From NCBI RefSeq assembly GCF_000245735.1, contig NZ_AHTH01000005.1, positions 1-64,000 of the forward strand: 64,000 nucleotides of DNA. The letters run 5' to 3'. The notes below the pieces were generated by a model. The model saw only the letters and a program-made list of their open reading frames with translations, ran no database searches and was not told the DNA's origin. This DNA is from Alishewanella jeotgali KCTC 22429. GTDB taxonomy: Bacteria; Pseudomonadota; Gammaproteobacteria; Enterobacterales; Alteromonadaceae. Positions 57,855 to 64,000 of this stretch are shown here, piece by piece. A program made the translations under genes and the position numbers. Position 1 is the stretch's first letter. The number at the start of each line of letters is the position of its first letter.

Positions 57855-58688
57855 GACGGGTTTCCGATAAATTGCCAACTGCTGACACAAGGTCGCTGCA
57901 GCATCCAGGATCCGTGGCGTCGCGCGGTATAGCTGGTTAGCATCCAGCGTGATAAAGGCGTGCTGCTGTACCGCCGGTAGCTGCGTAAAGCGCTGCCAGA
58001 ACGCATTATGCTCAGTTTTCGCTTCGCGGCTAGCCTGCACTATTACTGCTGGCTGGCGGGCTAATAACTGCTCCAGCGCTACCTGCGGATAATCGGTTTT
58101 CGCATCGGCAAAGATATTTTGTGCCGCACACAGCGATAATACCTGCGCTGGCCAGGCTTGATTGGCAACCGTCATTAAAGGCTCAGTCCCGAGCGCAAAG
58201 AATACCGGCACTGCTGGTTTAGCCTGATACTGTGCCGCCAGTTGCTGTTGTCGTTGCCGGAAAGCAGCAGCCTGCTGTTGTCCTTGCTCTGCCTGACCCA
58301 GTAGCTGCCCTAACTCAACAAGCTCGCTGGCAATATCATCCAGTAATACCGGCTCAGAATAAAACACCCGGATGCCGAATTGCTGCAGGCGCTGTAAATC
58401 GGCCTCCGGATTACCGCCACGCCAGGCCAGCACCAAATCCGGCTTTAGCGCCAGGATCGCCTCGACATTTAAGGCACCGAAGGTATTGAAGGACGGCAAG
58501 GTTTTGGCCGCCTCCGGATAATCGGAATAATCGCTCACCGCCACCAGCCGCTCACCGGCGTCCAGCAAATACACCCATTCGGTCAGATGCGGGGTCAGGC
58601 TGATCAGCCGCTGCGGTACTGCGCTGGTCGCGGCCTGGCTACTTAAAGGCAGCCACAGTAGCAGGCAAAGCAGCAGATATGGGCGCAT
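57846..58688 (-). CDS. btuF: Cobalamin-binding periplasmic protein BtuF
   Basis: Periplasmic vitamin B12 receptor for BtuCD. From the ATG at 58688 the product has 280 residues with a signal peptide (MRPYLLLCLLLWLPLSSQA) and the two-lobed class III binding-protein features: RLISLTPHLTEWVYLLDAGERLVAVSDYSDYP, VEAILALKPDLVLAWRGGNP and the later ALGTEPLMTVANQAWPAQVLSLC. The start lies one base after the cobO stop. Longer upstream starts exist but give no signal peptide. Last gene of the riboswitch-led operon. Confidence 0.93.
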   Translation of the reverse strand: MRPYLLLCLLLWLPLSSQAATSAVPQRLISLTPHLTEWVYLLDAGERLVAVSDYSDYPEAAKTLPSFNTFGALNVEAILALKPDLVLAWRGGNPEADLQRLQQFGIRVFYSEPVLLDDIASELVELGQLLGQAEQGQQQAAAFRQRQQQLAAQYQAKPAVPVFFALGTEPLMTVANQAWPAQVLSLCAAQNIFADAKTDYPQVALEQLLARQPAVIVQASREAKTEHNAFWQRFTQLPAVQQHAFITLDANQLYRATPRILDAAATLCQQLAIYRKPVLQ

Positions 58689-58689
58689 C

Positions 58690-59292
58690 TTACCAATCCA
58701 GACCGCGCTGCGCTTTGACACCAGCATCGAAAGCATGTTTCACCACCTGTACCTCACTGACCGTGTCAGCTAACTCAATTAAACGACGATGACAGGCGCG
58801 GCCGGTGATCACCACATGTTGTTTTGGCGGCCGATTTAACAGTGCCTGTTCAATCCGCTCCAGCGGCAGATAATGGAAGGTTAGCATATAGGTCAGTTCA
58901 TCCAGCAGCACCAGGTCGATGCTGTCGTCAGCCAAAAATCGCTCCGCTTCCTGCCACACCAACTCTGCCGCGGCAATATCACCGGCCCGATCCTGCGTAT
59001 CCCAGGTAAAGCCGGTGGCCATTACCGCAAACTCCACGCCATGCTGCTGCAGCAAATTACGCTCACCACAGTCCCAGCTACCTTTAATAAACTGCACCAC
59101 CGCTGCCGTTAAGCCATGTCCGACAGCACGGGCCACAGTACCAAAACCAGCGGTGGATTTCCCCTTACCATTGCCGGTTAACACCAATAGCAGCCCTTTC
59201 TCAATATTGGCACGGGCCACCGCCGCATCAACCTGGGCTTTTAGCCGTTGCTGTCTGGCCTGATGCTGCTGTTGTTTAAGCTGCTCTGACAT
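58690..59292 (-). CDS. cobO: Cob(I)yrinic acid a,c-diamide adenosyltransferase
   Basis: Adds the adenosyl group to corrinoids (CobA/BtuR/CobO family). The 200-residue protein shows the family P-loop GNGKGKSTAGFGTVARAVGHG, VVQFIKGSWDCGER, DLVLLDELTYML and VITGRACHRRLIELADTVSEV. No other corrin-ring synthesis gene is visible, so in this operon it probably converts imported cobalamin to the coenzyme form. Confidence 0.95.
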   Translation of the reverse strand: MSEQLKQQQHQARQQRLKAQVDAAVARANIEKGLLLVLTGNGKGKSTAGFGTVARAVGHGLTAAVVQFIKGSWDCGERNLLQQHGVEFAVMATGFTWDTQDRAGDIAAAELVWQEAERFLADDSIDLVLLDELTYMLTFHYLPLERIEQALLNRPPKQHVVITGRACHRRLIELADTVSEVQVVKHAFDAGVKAQRGLDW

Positions 59293-59304
59293 CTGTACTC
59301 CCCA

Positions 59305-60297
59305 TTACACCCGTCGCCGTAGCAACAATAAGAAAAAGAGACTTCCCAGCACTGAGGTAATGACCCCTAGCGGGATTTCCTGCTGTGCCAACAAGGTCCG
59401 TGATAGATTATCGACCCACAACATAAAGACCGCGCCCAATAAGGCCGATCCCAGCAGTAAGGGTACAGCGGTGACACCAAACAAATAACGCACCATATGT
59501 GGCACCAACAGACCGACAAAGGCGATACCGCCGCATTGTGACACAATCACCGCACTGACCAGCGCCGTGGCAATCAGCAACACCAGGCGCAGCCGCTCGG
59601 GCCGGATGCCGAGGCTGCGGGCGCTACTGTCTGATAATAACAGTGCATCCAGTTGCCGGCGCAGTGCCAGCGCGAGCAACAACAACAAGACGACCGGAGG
59701 GCCAATTAACATTAAGCTTTGCCAGCTGCTGCGGCTTAAACTGCCCATTAACCAGAAAATCACCCGGTTGGCGGCAAAGGGCTCGGCAAAATACAAAATA
59801 AAGCTGCTGATAGCACTGAGCATAAAGGATACCGCTACCCCGGCTAACAGCGTGATCTCAATGCGTTGTCGTTGCTGACGCATGGCTACCGCCAGCACCA
59901 GCACAATCGCCAGCATGGCCCCGACAAAGGCACCCAGCGCCATACTCAGTTGCTGCTCTGGCAACACGATGCTGACAATAGTCGCGCCCAGTGCTGCACC
60001 GGCCATCAAACCAAATAAATAAGGATCGGCCAGTGGATTACGGCTGGCATTTTGTAACACAGCGCCGCTGACCGCTAAGCCAGCCCCAACCAGTAAGGCA
60101 GTCAGTACCCGTGGCAACCGCAGTTGCCAGATAATGGTTTCGGCCAGTGGCTCAGTCCCGTTGAACTGCAGTGCCGCCGCCAGCGTCGACAACGGAAAGG
60201 AGACACTGCCAAGCAACAGGCTTATCACGACACTTACCAGCAACACCAGTGCGAGCGCAGTTAACGCCAACGGGTAATAACGGGTCCAGCGGCTCAT
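59305..60297 (-). CDS. btuC: Vitamin B12 ABC transporter permease BtuC (FecCD family)
   Basis: A 330-residue inner-membrane permease with about ten helices and the FecCD signatures IIWQLRLPRVLTALLVGAGLAVSGAVLQNASRNPLADPYLFG, FVGLLVPHMVRYLFG and the C-terminal EIPLGVITSVLGSLFFLLLLRR. The chosen ATG at 60297 overlaps the btuD stop as ATGA. Substrate assignment comes from the riboswitch and btuF neighbour. Confidence 0.93.
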   Translation of the reverse strand: MSRWTRYYPLALTALALVLLVSVVISLLLGSVSFPLSTLAAALQFNGTEPLAETIIWQLRLPRVLTALLVGAGLAVSGAVLQNASRNPLADPYLFGLMAGAALGATIVSIVLPEQQLSMALGAFVGAMLAIVLVLAVAMRQQRQRIEITLLAGVAVSFMLSAISSFILYFAEPFAANRVIFWLMGSLSRSSWQSLMLIGPPVVLLLLLALALRRQLDALLLSDSSARSLGIRPERLRLVLLIATALVSAVIVSQCGGIAFVGLLVPHMVRYLFGVTAVPLLLGSALLGAVFMLWVDNLSRTLLAQQEIPLGVITSVLGSLFFLLLLRRRV

Positions 60298-61088
60298 AAT
60301 GCGACCTGCGGGCTGATAAACTGTACCTGCCACCAACCATATTGCGGATGCTGACTGACTGCTACCGGTAACTCAAATACCTCGCTCAGTAATGCCGGTT
60401 GCAACACCTGTTCCGGACGACCAAAGGCACGCACCTTGCCCTGGTCCAACAGCAATAATTTGTGACAATAGCGCGCAGCGAGATCCAGATCATGGATAGC
60501 GCAAATGACGGTTTTTTTCAGCTGCAACAGCAGTTGAAGCAACTGATGCTGATGTTTCACATCCAGATGATTAGTCGGCTCGTCCAGCAATAACACACTG
60601 GCCTGTTGTACCAGTGCCCGGGCCAACGTCAGGCGTTGCCATTCGCCACCCGACAGGCTCTCGACCGGCTGCTGTTGTTTCTCCAGCAAACCGGTTTGAC
60701 TGAGCGCCAGCAACACTTGTTGCCGGTCATAATCGTTATCCGGTTCAAACCAACTTTTGTGCGGCAAGAGCCCAAGTGCAGCCACCTGATAACAGCTTAA
60801 ACCGGTTAAAGGTGGATTATGCTGCGGTAAGAATGCCAGCTGCCTGGCTAATTGCCGTAGTGGGATGCTGGCCAGAGATTTACCGGCAAACAACAGCTTG
60901 CCACTGTCCGGCGCCGGACAACCACTTAACAGCGACAGCAACGAGCTTTTGCCGGCACCATTCGGGCCAATAATTCCCACCAGCTCACCGGGTGCCAGCT
61001 CCAGGCTAATATCCTGCAGCACCTGAGTGCGCTGGCGCTGCTGCGGATAGCTCAGACTAATTTGCTGTAATGAATAAATGGCGCTCAC
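60294..61088 (-). CDS. btuD: Vitamin B12 ABC transporter ATP-binding protein BtuD
   Basis: A 264-residue ABC ATPase: Walker A GPNGAGKSSLL, Q-loop (LAFLPQHNPPLTGL), signature LSGGEWQRLTLARAL, Walker B VLLLDEPTNHLD and switch His in CAIHDLDLAARYC. It is the first gene behind the cobalamin riboswitch and is coupled to btuC by a 4-base overlap. Confidence 0.94.
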   Translation of the reverse strand: MSAIYSLQQISLSYPQQRQRTQVLQDISLELAPGELVGIIGPNGAGKSSLLSLLSGCPAPDSGKLLFAGKSLASIPLRQLARQLAFLPQHNPPLTGLSCYQVAALGLLPHKSWFEPDNDYDRQQVLLALSQTGLLEKQQQPVESLSGGEWQRLTLARALVQQASVLLLDEPTNHLDVKHQHQLLQLLLQLKKTVICAIHDLDLAARYCHKLLLLDQGKVRAFGRPEQVLQPALLSEVFELPVAVSQHPQYGWWQVQFISPQVAL

Positions 61089-61204
61089 GCGATTGTCCAG
61101 TTAGTTAATGGGCAGCAACCAAGGACAACCGGCAGTGCAAGCTGCAGGCCGGGCAAAGGCGCTACCGTGTATTCCCGCACGGGCGTATCAAAGGCATAAT
61201 TCGT

Positions 61205-61365
61205 GTTCTGGCAGGTCTCCTGACTTAACGCGATAACCCACAGCCACCTTCCCGTTATCAATACTGACACAGTGGTATTAGCTGCAGCGCGTTTCACAGT
61301 TGCGGGTACAGTTCAGGTATTCCACCTGATTCCCTTTTCAAGCACGTTGCTCACCAGACTGCGGC
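61205..61365 (-). ncRNA. Cobalamin riboswitch
   Basis: On the minus strand the order of conserved elements is right: GTGCTTGAAAAGGGAATC (about 61345-61328), the CCCGCAACTGT segment, and the B12 box GTCAGGAGACCTGCC (61225-61211). It lies about 115 bases before btuD; that spacer must hold the expression platform. The rest of the 61089-61544 gap (61366-61530) should contain the promoters of this operon and of the divergent flavin reductase, though I cannot fix hexamers. Confidence 0.93.
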
Positions 61366-61544
61366 ATTCTAGCAGCTAAGACCGCCAACTGCCAGAGAGT
61401 CGAACTGCAGTAAAAATCCATGGGCGTAGTGATGTTTGCGGCCTGAAGAGTCCGCGCTAGCGAACAAAATCTAAGCAGCAAACGTCAACACACCCTAAAT
61501 TCAGCTAAGCTGTTAAGGGTATTTAGCTATGACGAGGATAAGTT

Positions 61545-62099
61545 ATGACAATTAAGGTGCTTGCGATCTGTGGTAGTTTACGCGCCCGCTCGACTAACCG
61601 CGGTTTATTGCGTTTTGCCCAGGCAAACGCCCCCACCGGTATGAAGATCCATATTGCCGATTTGCTGGATGTGCCTTTCTATAATGCCGATCTGGCAGAG
61701 AAACCCGCGGCCGTAAGCACCCTGCTGCAAGAGTTTGCCGAGGCGGATGCCCTGCTACTGGCCTGTCCGGAGTACAATTACTCACTGGCGCCAGCGTTGA
61801 AAAATGCGCTGGATTGGGCCTCACGGGAGCCGGATAACCACTTGTTACGCGGCAAACCGGTGGCGATCCTCGGCTCTGCCGGTGGTATGGGCAGCTCGCG
61901 CTCACAATACCATTTACGCCAGGTCTGTGTTTATCTGGACTTACACCCCCTGAATAAGCCGGAAGTCTTTGCTAATGCCTTTAGCGGCGCCTTTGACCAC
62001 GAGGGTAACTTGCTGGACCAAAAGATCCAGGACAATATCCGGCAATTGCTGCAAGCATTGTCCCTTTGGCAGAAACAATTAAGCCTGCCTGTTGGCTGA
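61545..62099 (+). CDS. NADPH-dependent FMN reductase-family protein
   Basis: A 184-residue flavodoxin-like oxidoreductase: ICGSLRARSTNRGLLRFA (FMN phosphate loop), LLACPEYNYSLAPALKNALDWASR and ILGSAGGMGSSRSQYHLRQV. The family (ChrR/YieF, azoreductase-like) reduces quinones, chromate or azo dyes with a tightly bound flavin. GAGGA is about 6 bases before the ATG. It stands alone and its physiological substrate cannot be told from sequence. Confidence 0.9.
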   Translation: MTIKVLAICGSLRARSTNRGLLRFAQANAPTGMKIHIADLLDVPFYNADLAEKPAAVSTLLQEFAEADALLLACPEYNYSLAPALKNALDWASREPDNHLLRGKPVAILGSAGGMGSSRSQYHLRQVCVYLDLHPLNKPEVFANAFSGAFDHEGNLLDQKIQDNIRQLLQALSLWQKQLSLPVG

Positions 62100-62123
62100 C
62101 GTAAGCGAAAATAGTGTTATAAT
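62096..62123 (+). promoter_or_regulatory. Probable promoter of the binding-like protein gene
   Basis: CTGACG (62096-62101), 16 bases, TATAAT (62118-62123). It would give a leader of about 100 bases that contains short repeats of GTTGGGTGA. The ribosome site AAGGA is unusually far (about 15 bases) from the ATG. Confidence 0.5.
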
Positions 62124-62235
62124 ATCGCGTGTTTAAGGGCGCAATGCCTGGTCTTTGCCTGCAAGGCGTCAGCCATAGCTATGTTGGGTGAGTGCCAGGT
62201 GAGTGTTGGGTGATACAAGGATTTATAAATAGCTG

Positions 62236-62973
62236 ATGCGGATTCTGGGATTGTTATTAGCTTTGAGTGTTATGCTGCCGGTTTATGCCACCGCGCCGGC
62301 TGAGTCTGTGCTGGAGTTTCGCCAGGCGCTGGGCTCACCGGCTTCCCGCTATAGCCAAAGCCTGCTAACAGAAGCTTATCAACGGCTTGGTGTCGAAGCC
62401 CGGTTTATCGAGGTGCCGCTGGGTCGCAGTTTAATCGAATCCGATAAAGGTAATCTGGCCGGTGAGCTGGCGCGCGTGCTGCATATTAACCAACAGTATA
62501 AGAATCTGTTGCCAGTGCCTTATGTGCTGTTTGATACCCATGTTTACCTCTATGTTAACCAGCAACGCTGTGCCGGTTGTCAGCTGTCACAAGTCCAAAG
62601 CCTGGCCTATGTTCGCGGCAGCTTAATTGTCGAAGAGTTACTGCGGAAGTTACCCGCCTCGCGTCAGGTGATTGGCAGCGGTAGTCTGGATGCCGCCAAA
62701 CAAATGTTTTTGACTGGCAAAGTCGATGGCGTACTGTTTCCGGCATACAAACTCAATGCCACTAGCACATTCCCGATCAGTGAGCAAATTCTACAAAGCC
62801 TGCCGGATTATCATTTTCTACACCGACAACATCAGGAGCTGATCCCGAGGCTAACGCAGATGTTGTTTCAGCTGGAGCGTGAAGGTTTTGCCGAGCGTCT
62901 GCGGTTAAAATACGGCGTACCGGCACCACGACGCCAGCTTTCGCGCAATGAAAAGCCTTTTGCCGAGTACTAG
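62236..62973 (+). CDS. Periplasmic substrate-binding-like protein (SBP_bac_3 type)
   Basis: A 245-residue exported protein with signal peptide MRILGLLLALSVMLPVYA and a family 3 solute-binding-like fold (LTEAYQRLGVEARFIEVPLGRSLIESDKGNLAGELARV, LPVPYVLFDTHVYLYV, SLDAAKQMFLTGKVDGVLFPAYKL). No ABC permease or ATPase gene is nearby. Orphan proteins of this type in Alteromonadales are often annotated as transporter substrate-binding domain proteins; ligand unknown. The N-terminal lobe is short for a true high-affinity receptor. Confidence 0.8.
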   Translation: MRILGLLLALSVMLPVYATAPAESVLEFRQALGSPASRYSQSLLTEAYQRLGVEARFIEVPLGRSLIESDKGNLAGELARVLHINQQYKNLLPVPYVLFDTHVYLYVNQQRCAGCQLSQVQSLAYVRGSLIVEELLRKLPASRQVIGSGSLDAAKQMFLTGKVDGVLFPAYKLNATSTFPISEQILQSLPDYHFLHRQHQELIPRLTQMLFQLEREGFAERLRLKYGVPAPRRQLSRNEKPFAEY

Positions 62974-63011
62974 GGCGTGTTACGTCATTTCGTATCACGC
63001 TTTGGCAAATA

Positions 63012-63041
63012 AAAAACCCCGCCAAACAGCGCGGGGTTTTT
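63012..63041. terminator. Bidirectional terminator
   Basis: AAAAACCCCGC, a short loop, GCGGGGTTTTT between the convergent binding-like protein and S9 peptidase genes. Confidence 0.88.
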
Positions 63042-63058
63042 CACAACGACCTAGCATT

Positions 63059-64000
63059 CTAACGGGTATATTTTTCCAGCCACTGGAACACTTCGTTATA
63101 CCAGCGCACCCGGTTATCCGGCTTTAAGATCCAGTGGTTTTCATCCGGGAAGATCACCAGGCGCGATTCAATGCCCTTGCGCTGCAGGTTAGTAAAGGCG
63201 CCTAAGCCCTGCGCATAAGGTACCCGATAGTCTTTCAGGCCATGGATCACCAGCATCGGCGTTTGCCATTTATCGGCATGCGCCGCCGGGTTAAATTTCT
63301 GATAGTCTGACTCCGGGTTCCAGGCCGTGCCACCTAAATCAAACTCCGGAAACCAAAGCTCTTCGGTGCTGCCGTAGAAACTTGGCATATCATATAAACC
63401 GGCATGATTGACCAGACACTTAAAGCCATCCGGCCAGTTACCGGCGATCCAGTTCATCATAAAGCCGCCATAAGAGGCGCCGAGCGCACAGGCACGGTTG
63501 CCATCGATCCACGGATAGGCCTGCACCACATGCGCAAAGCCTTTTTGCAGATCAACCAGCGGCTTGCCACCCCAATCACGGCTGATTGAGTCGGTAAAGG
63601 CCTGACCATAGCCGGTAGAACCGTGGAAATCGACCATCACCACCGCATAGCCTTTGGCTGCATACAGTTGGGCATTCCAACGTTCGTTAAACATATTGCC
63701 AAAGCTACCTTGTGGGCCGCCATGCACTAAAAAGGCCATCGGGTACTTTTTGTTTGGCTCAAAGTTCCAGGGTTTAACCAGATAACCATAGACGGTCGCA
63801 TCTTCAGCGCCTTTAAAGCTGAACTGTTCAAAGTCACCAAACTGAATGCCTTCGGCCCATTTGGCATTAACCTGAGTTAATTGCTGTGGCTGTGAACCAT
63901 CCGCATTGGTCTGGAAAATTTCGGCTGGCATATTCAGCCGGTGATTGGTAAACACCAGCTTATCCGCCGCAACTTGCAGATTACCGGCATAGCCATCACC
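63059..64000 (-). CDS. S9-family peptidase (prolyl oligopeptidase type), 5' part beyond window
   Basis: The frame is open from 63059 to the right edge (313 residues visible), so only the catalytic alpha/beta-hydrolase domain is seen. The complete triad is present: Ser in GASYGGFMMNW, Asp in HGLKDYRVPYAQG and His in FPDENHWILKP. HGGPQGSFGNMF supplies the oxyanion region. The missing part should be a beta-propeller and probably a signal peptide. Such secreted or periplasmic dipeptidyl/acylaminoacyl peptidases are numerous in this bacterial group. Confidence 0.93.
   Translation of the reverse strand, partial: GDGYAGNLQVAADKLVFTNHRLNMPAEIFQTNADGSQPQQLTQVNAKWAEGIQFGDFEQFSFKGAEDATVYGYLVKPWNFEPNKKYPMAFLVHGGPQGSFGNMFNERWNAQLYAAKGYAVVMVDFHGSTGYGQAFTDSISRDWGGKPLVDLQKGFAHVVQAYPWIDGNRACALGASYGGFMMNWIAGNWPDGFKCLVNHAGLYDMPSFYGSTEELWFPEFDLGGTAWNPESDYQKFNPAAHADKWQTPMLVIHGLKDYRVPYAQGLGAFTNLQRKGIESRLVIFPDENHWILKPDNRVRWYNEVFQWLEKYTR

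Noticed and set aside
61085-61297. A 70-codon minus-strand ORF upstream of btuD
   Set aside because: It spans the 3' part of the cobalamin riboswitch and the expression platform; no ribosome site or conserved peptide.

Overview
The window is chromosomal DNA from a gammaproteobacterium of the Alteromonadales-like branch (Rheinheimera / Arsukibacterium / Alishewanella / Shewanella neighbourhood). This rests on gene content and order: uvrY-uvrC-pgsA followed by a Gly-Cys-Leu tRNA operon, lrp-ftsK-lolA-rarA-serS, tusDCB with tusE, gapA-yeaD, ccoNOQP-ccoHIS-fnr-uspE-ttcA, HexR-type operators and a divergent lrp/ald pair. The exact genus is inference. Almost all of it is housekeeping sequence of moderately high GC. 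The exceptions are the AT-rich left edge, a three-unit palindrome array and a group IIC intron.

Layout. 1-1.1 kb: the 3'-truncated end of an exported protein gene in AT-rich DNA with cassette-like flanks, then a tandem array of palindromes with G-rich linkers. 1.1-5.5 kb: tRNA-Gly-Cys-Leu-Gly operon, pgsA, uvrC, uvrY and two identical tRNA-Ser genes. 5.6-7.8 kb: yccA and the tRNA 2-thiouridine relay genes tusD, tusC, tusB, tusE, ending in a heptanucleotide tandem repeat. 7.9-16.0 kb: serS, rarA, lolA, ftsK, lrp and divergent ald. 16.0-20.5 kb: a cold-shock gene with a long leader, a group IIC intron sitting directly behind the terminator of a large GAPDH gene, then gap and msrB. 20.5-28.2 kb: a carboxylate module of chemoreceptor, DctB/DctD-like two-component system, porin and SLC13-type transporter, with a sigma-54 promoter before the porin. 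28.3-39.9 kb: purT, gnd, glgX, glgB and malQ on the minus strand, facing gapA-yeaD across an intergenic region with two HexR-like operators. 39.8-50.4 kb: a small lipoprotein, cytochrome cbb3 oxidase structural and assembly genes, fnr, uspE and ttcA. 50.4-57.9 kb: bax-like gene, alaA, a SYLF lipoprotein, an AGCS symporter, LexA-boxed yebG, a dGTPase-family gene and a patatin-like hydrolase. 57.8-61.4 kb: cobalamin uptake/adenosylation operon btuD-btuC-cobO-btuF behind a cobalamin riboswitch. 61.5-64 kb: a flavin reductase, a periplasmic binding-like protein and the C-terminal part of an S9 peptidase running off the right edge.

The genes form several coherent units: glycolysis and glycogen turnover probably under HexR, carboxylate sensing and uptake, microaerobic respiration with its Fnr regulator, and vitamin B12 supply. 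I did not find a clearly new multi-gene system. The features most worth following up are the palindrome/G-rich array, the cassette-like gene at the left edge, the terminator-targeted group IIC intron, the HexR operator pair and the sigma-54-controlled carboxylate module.
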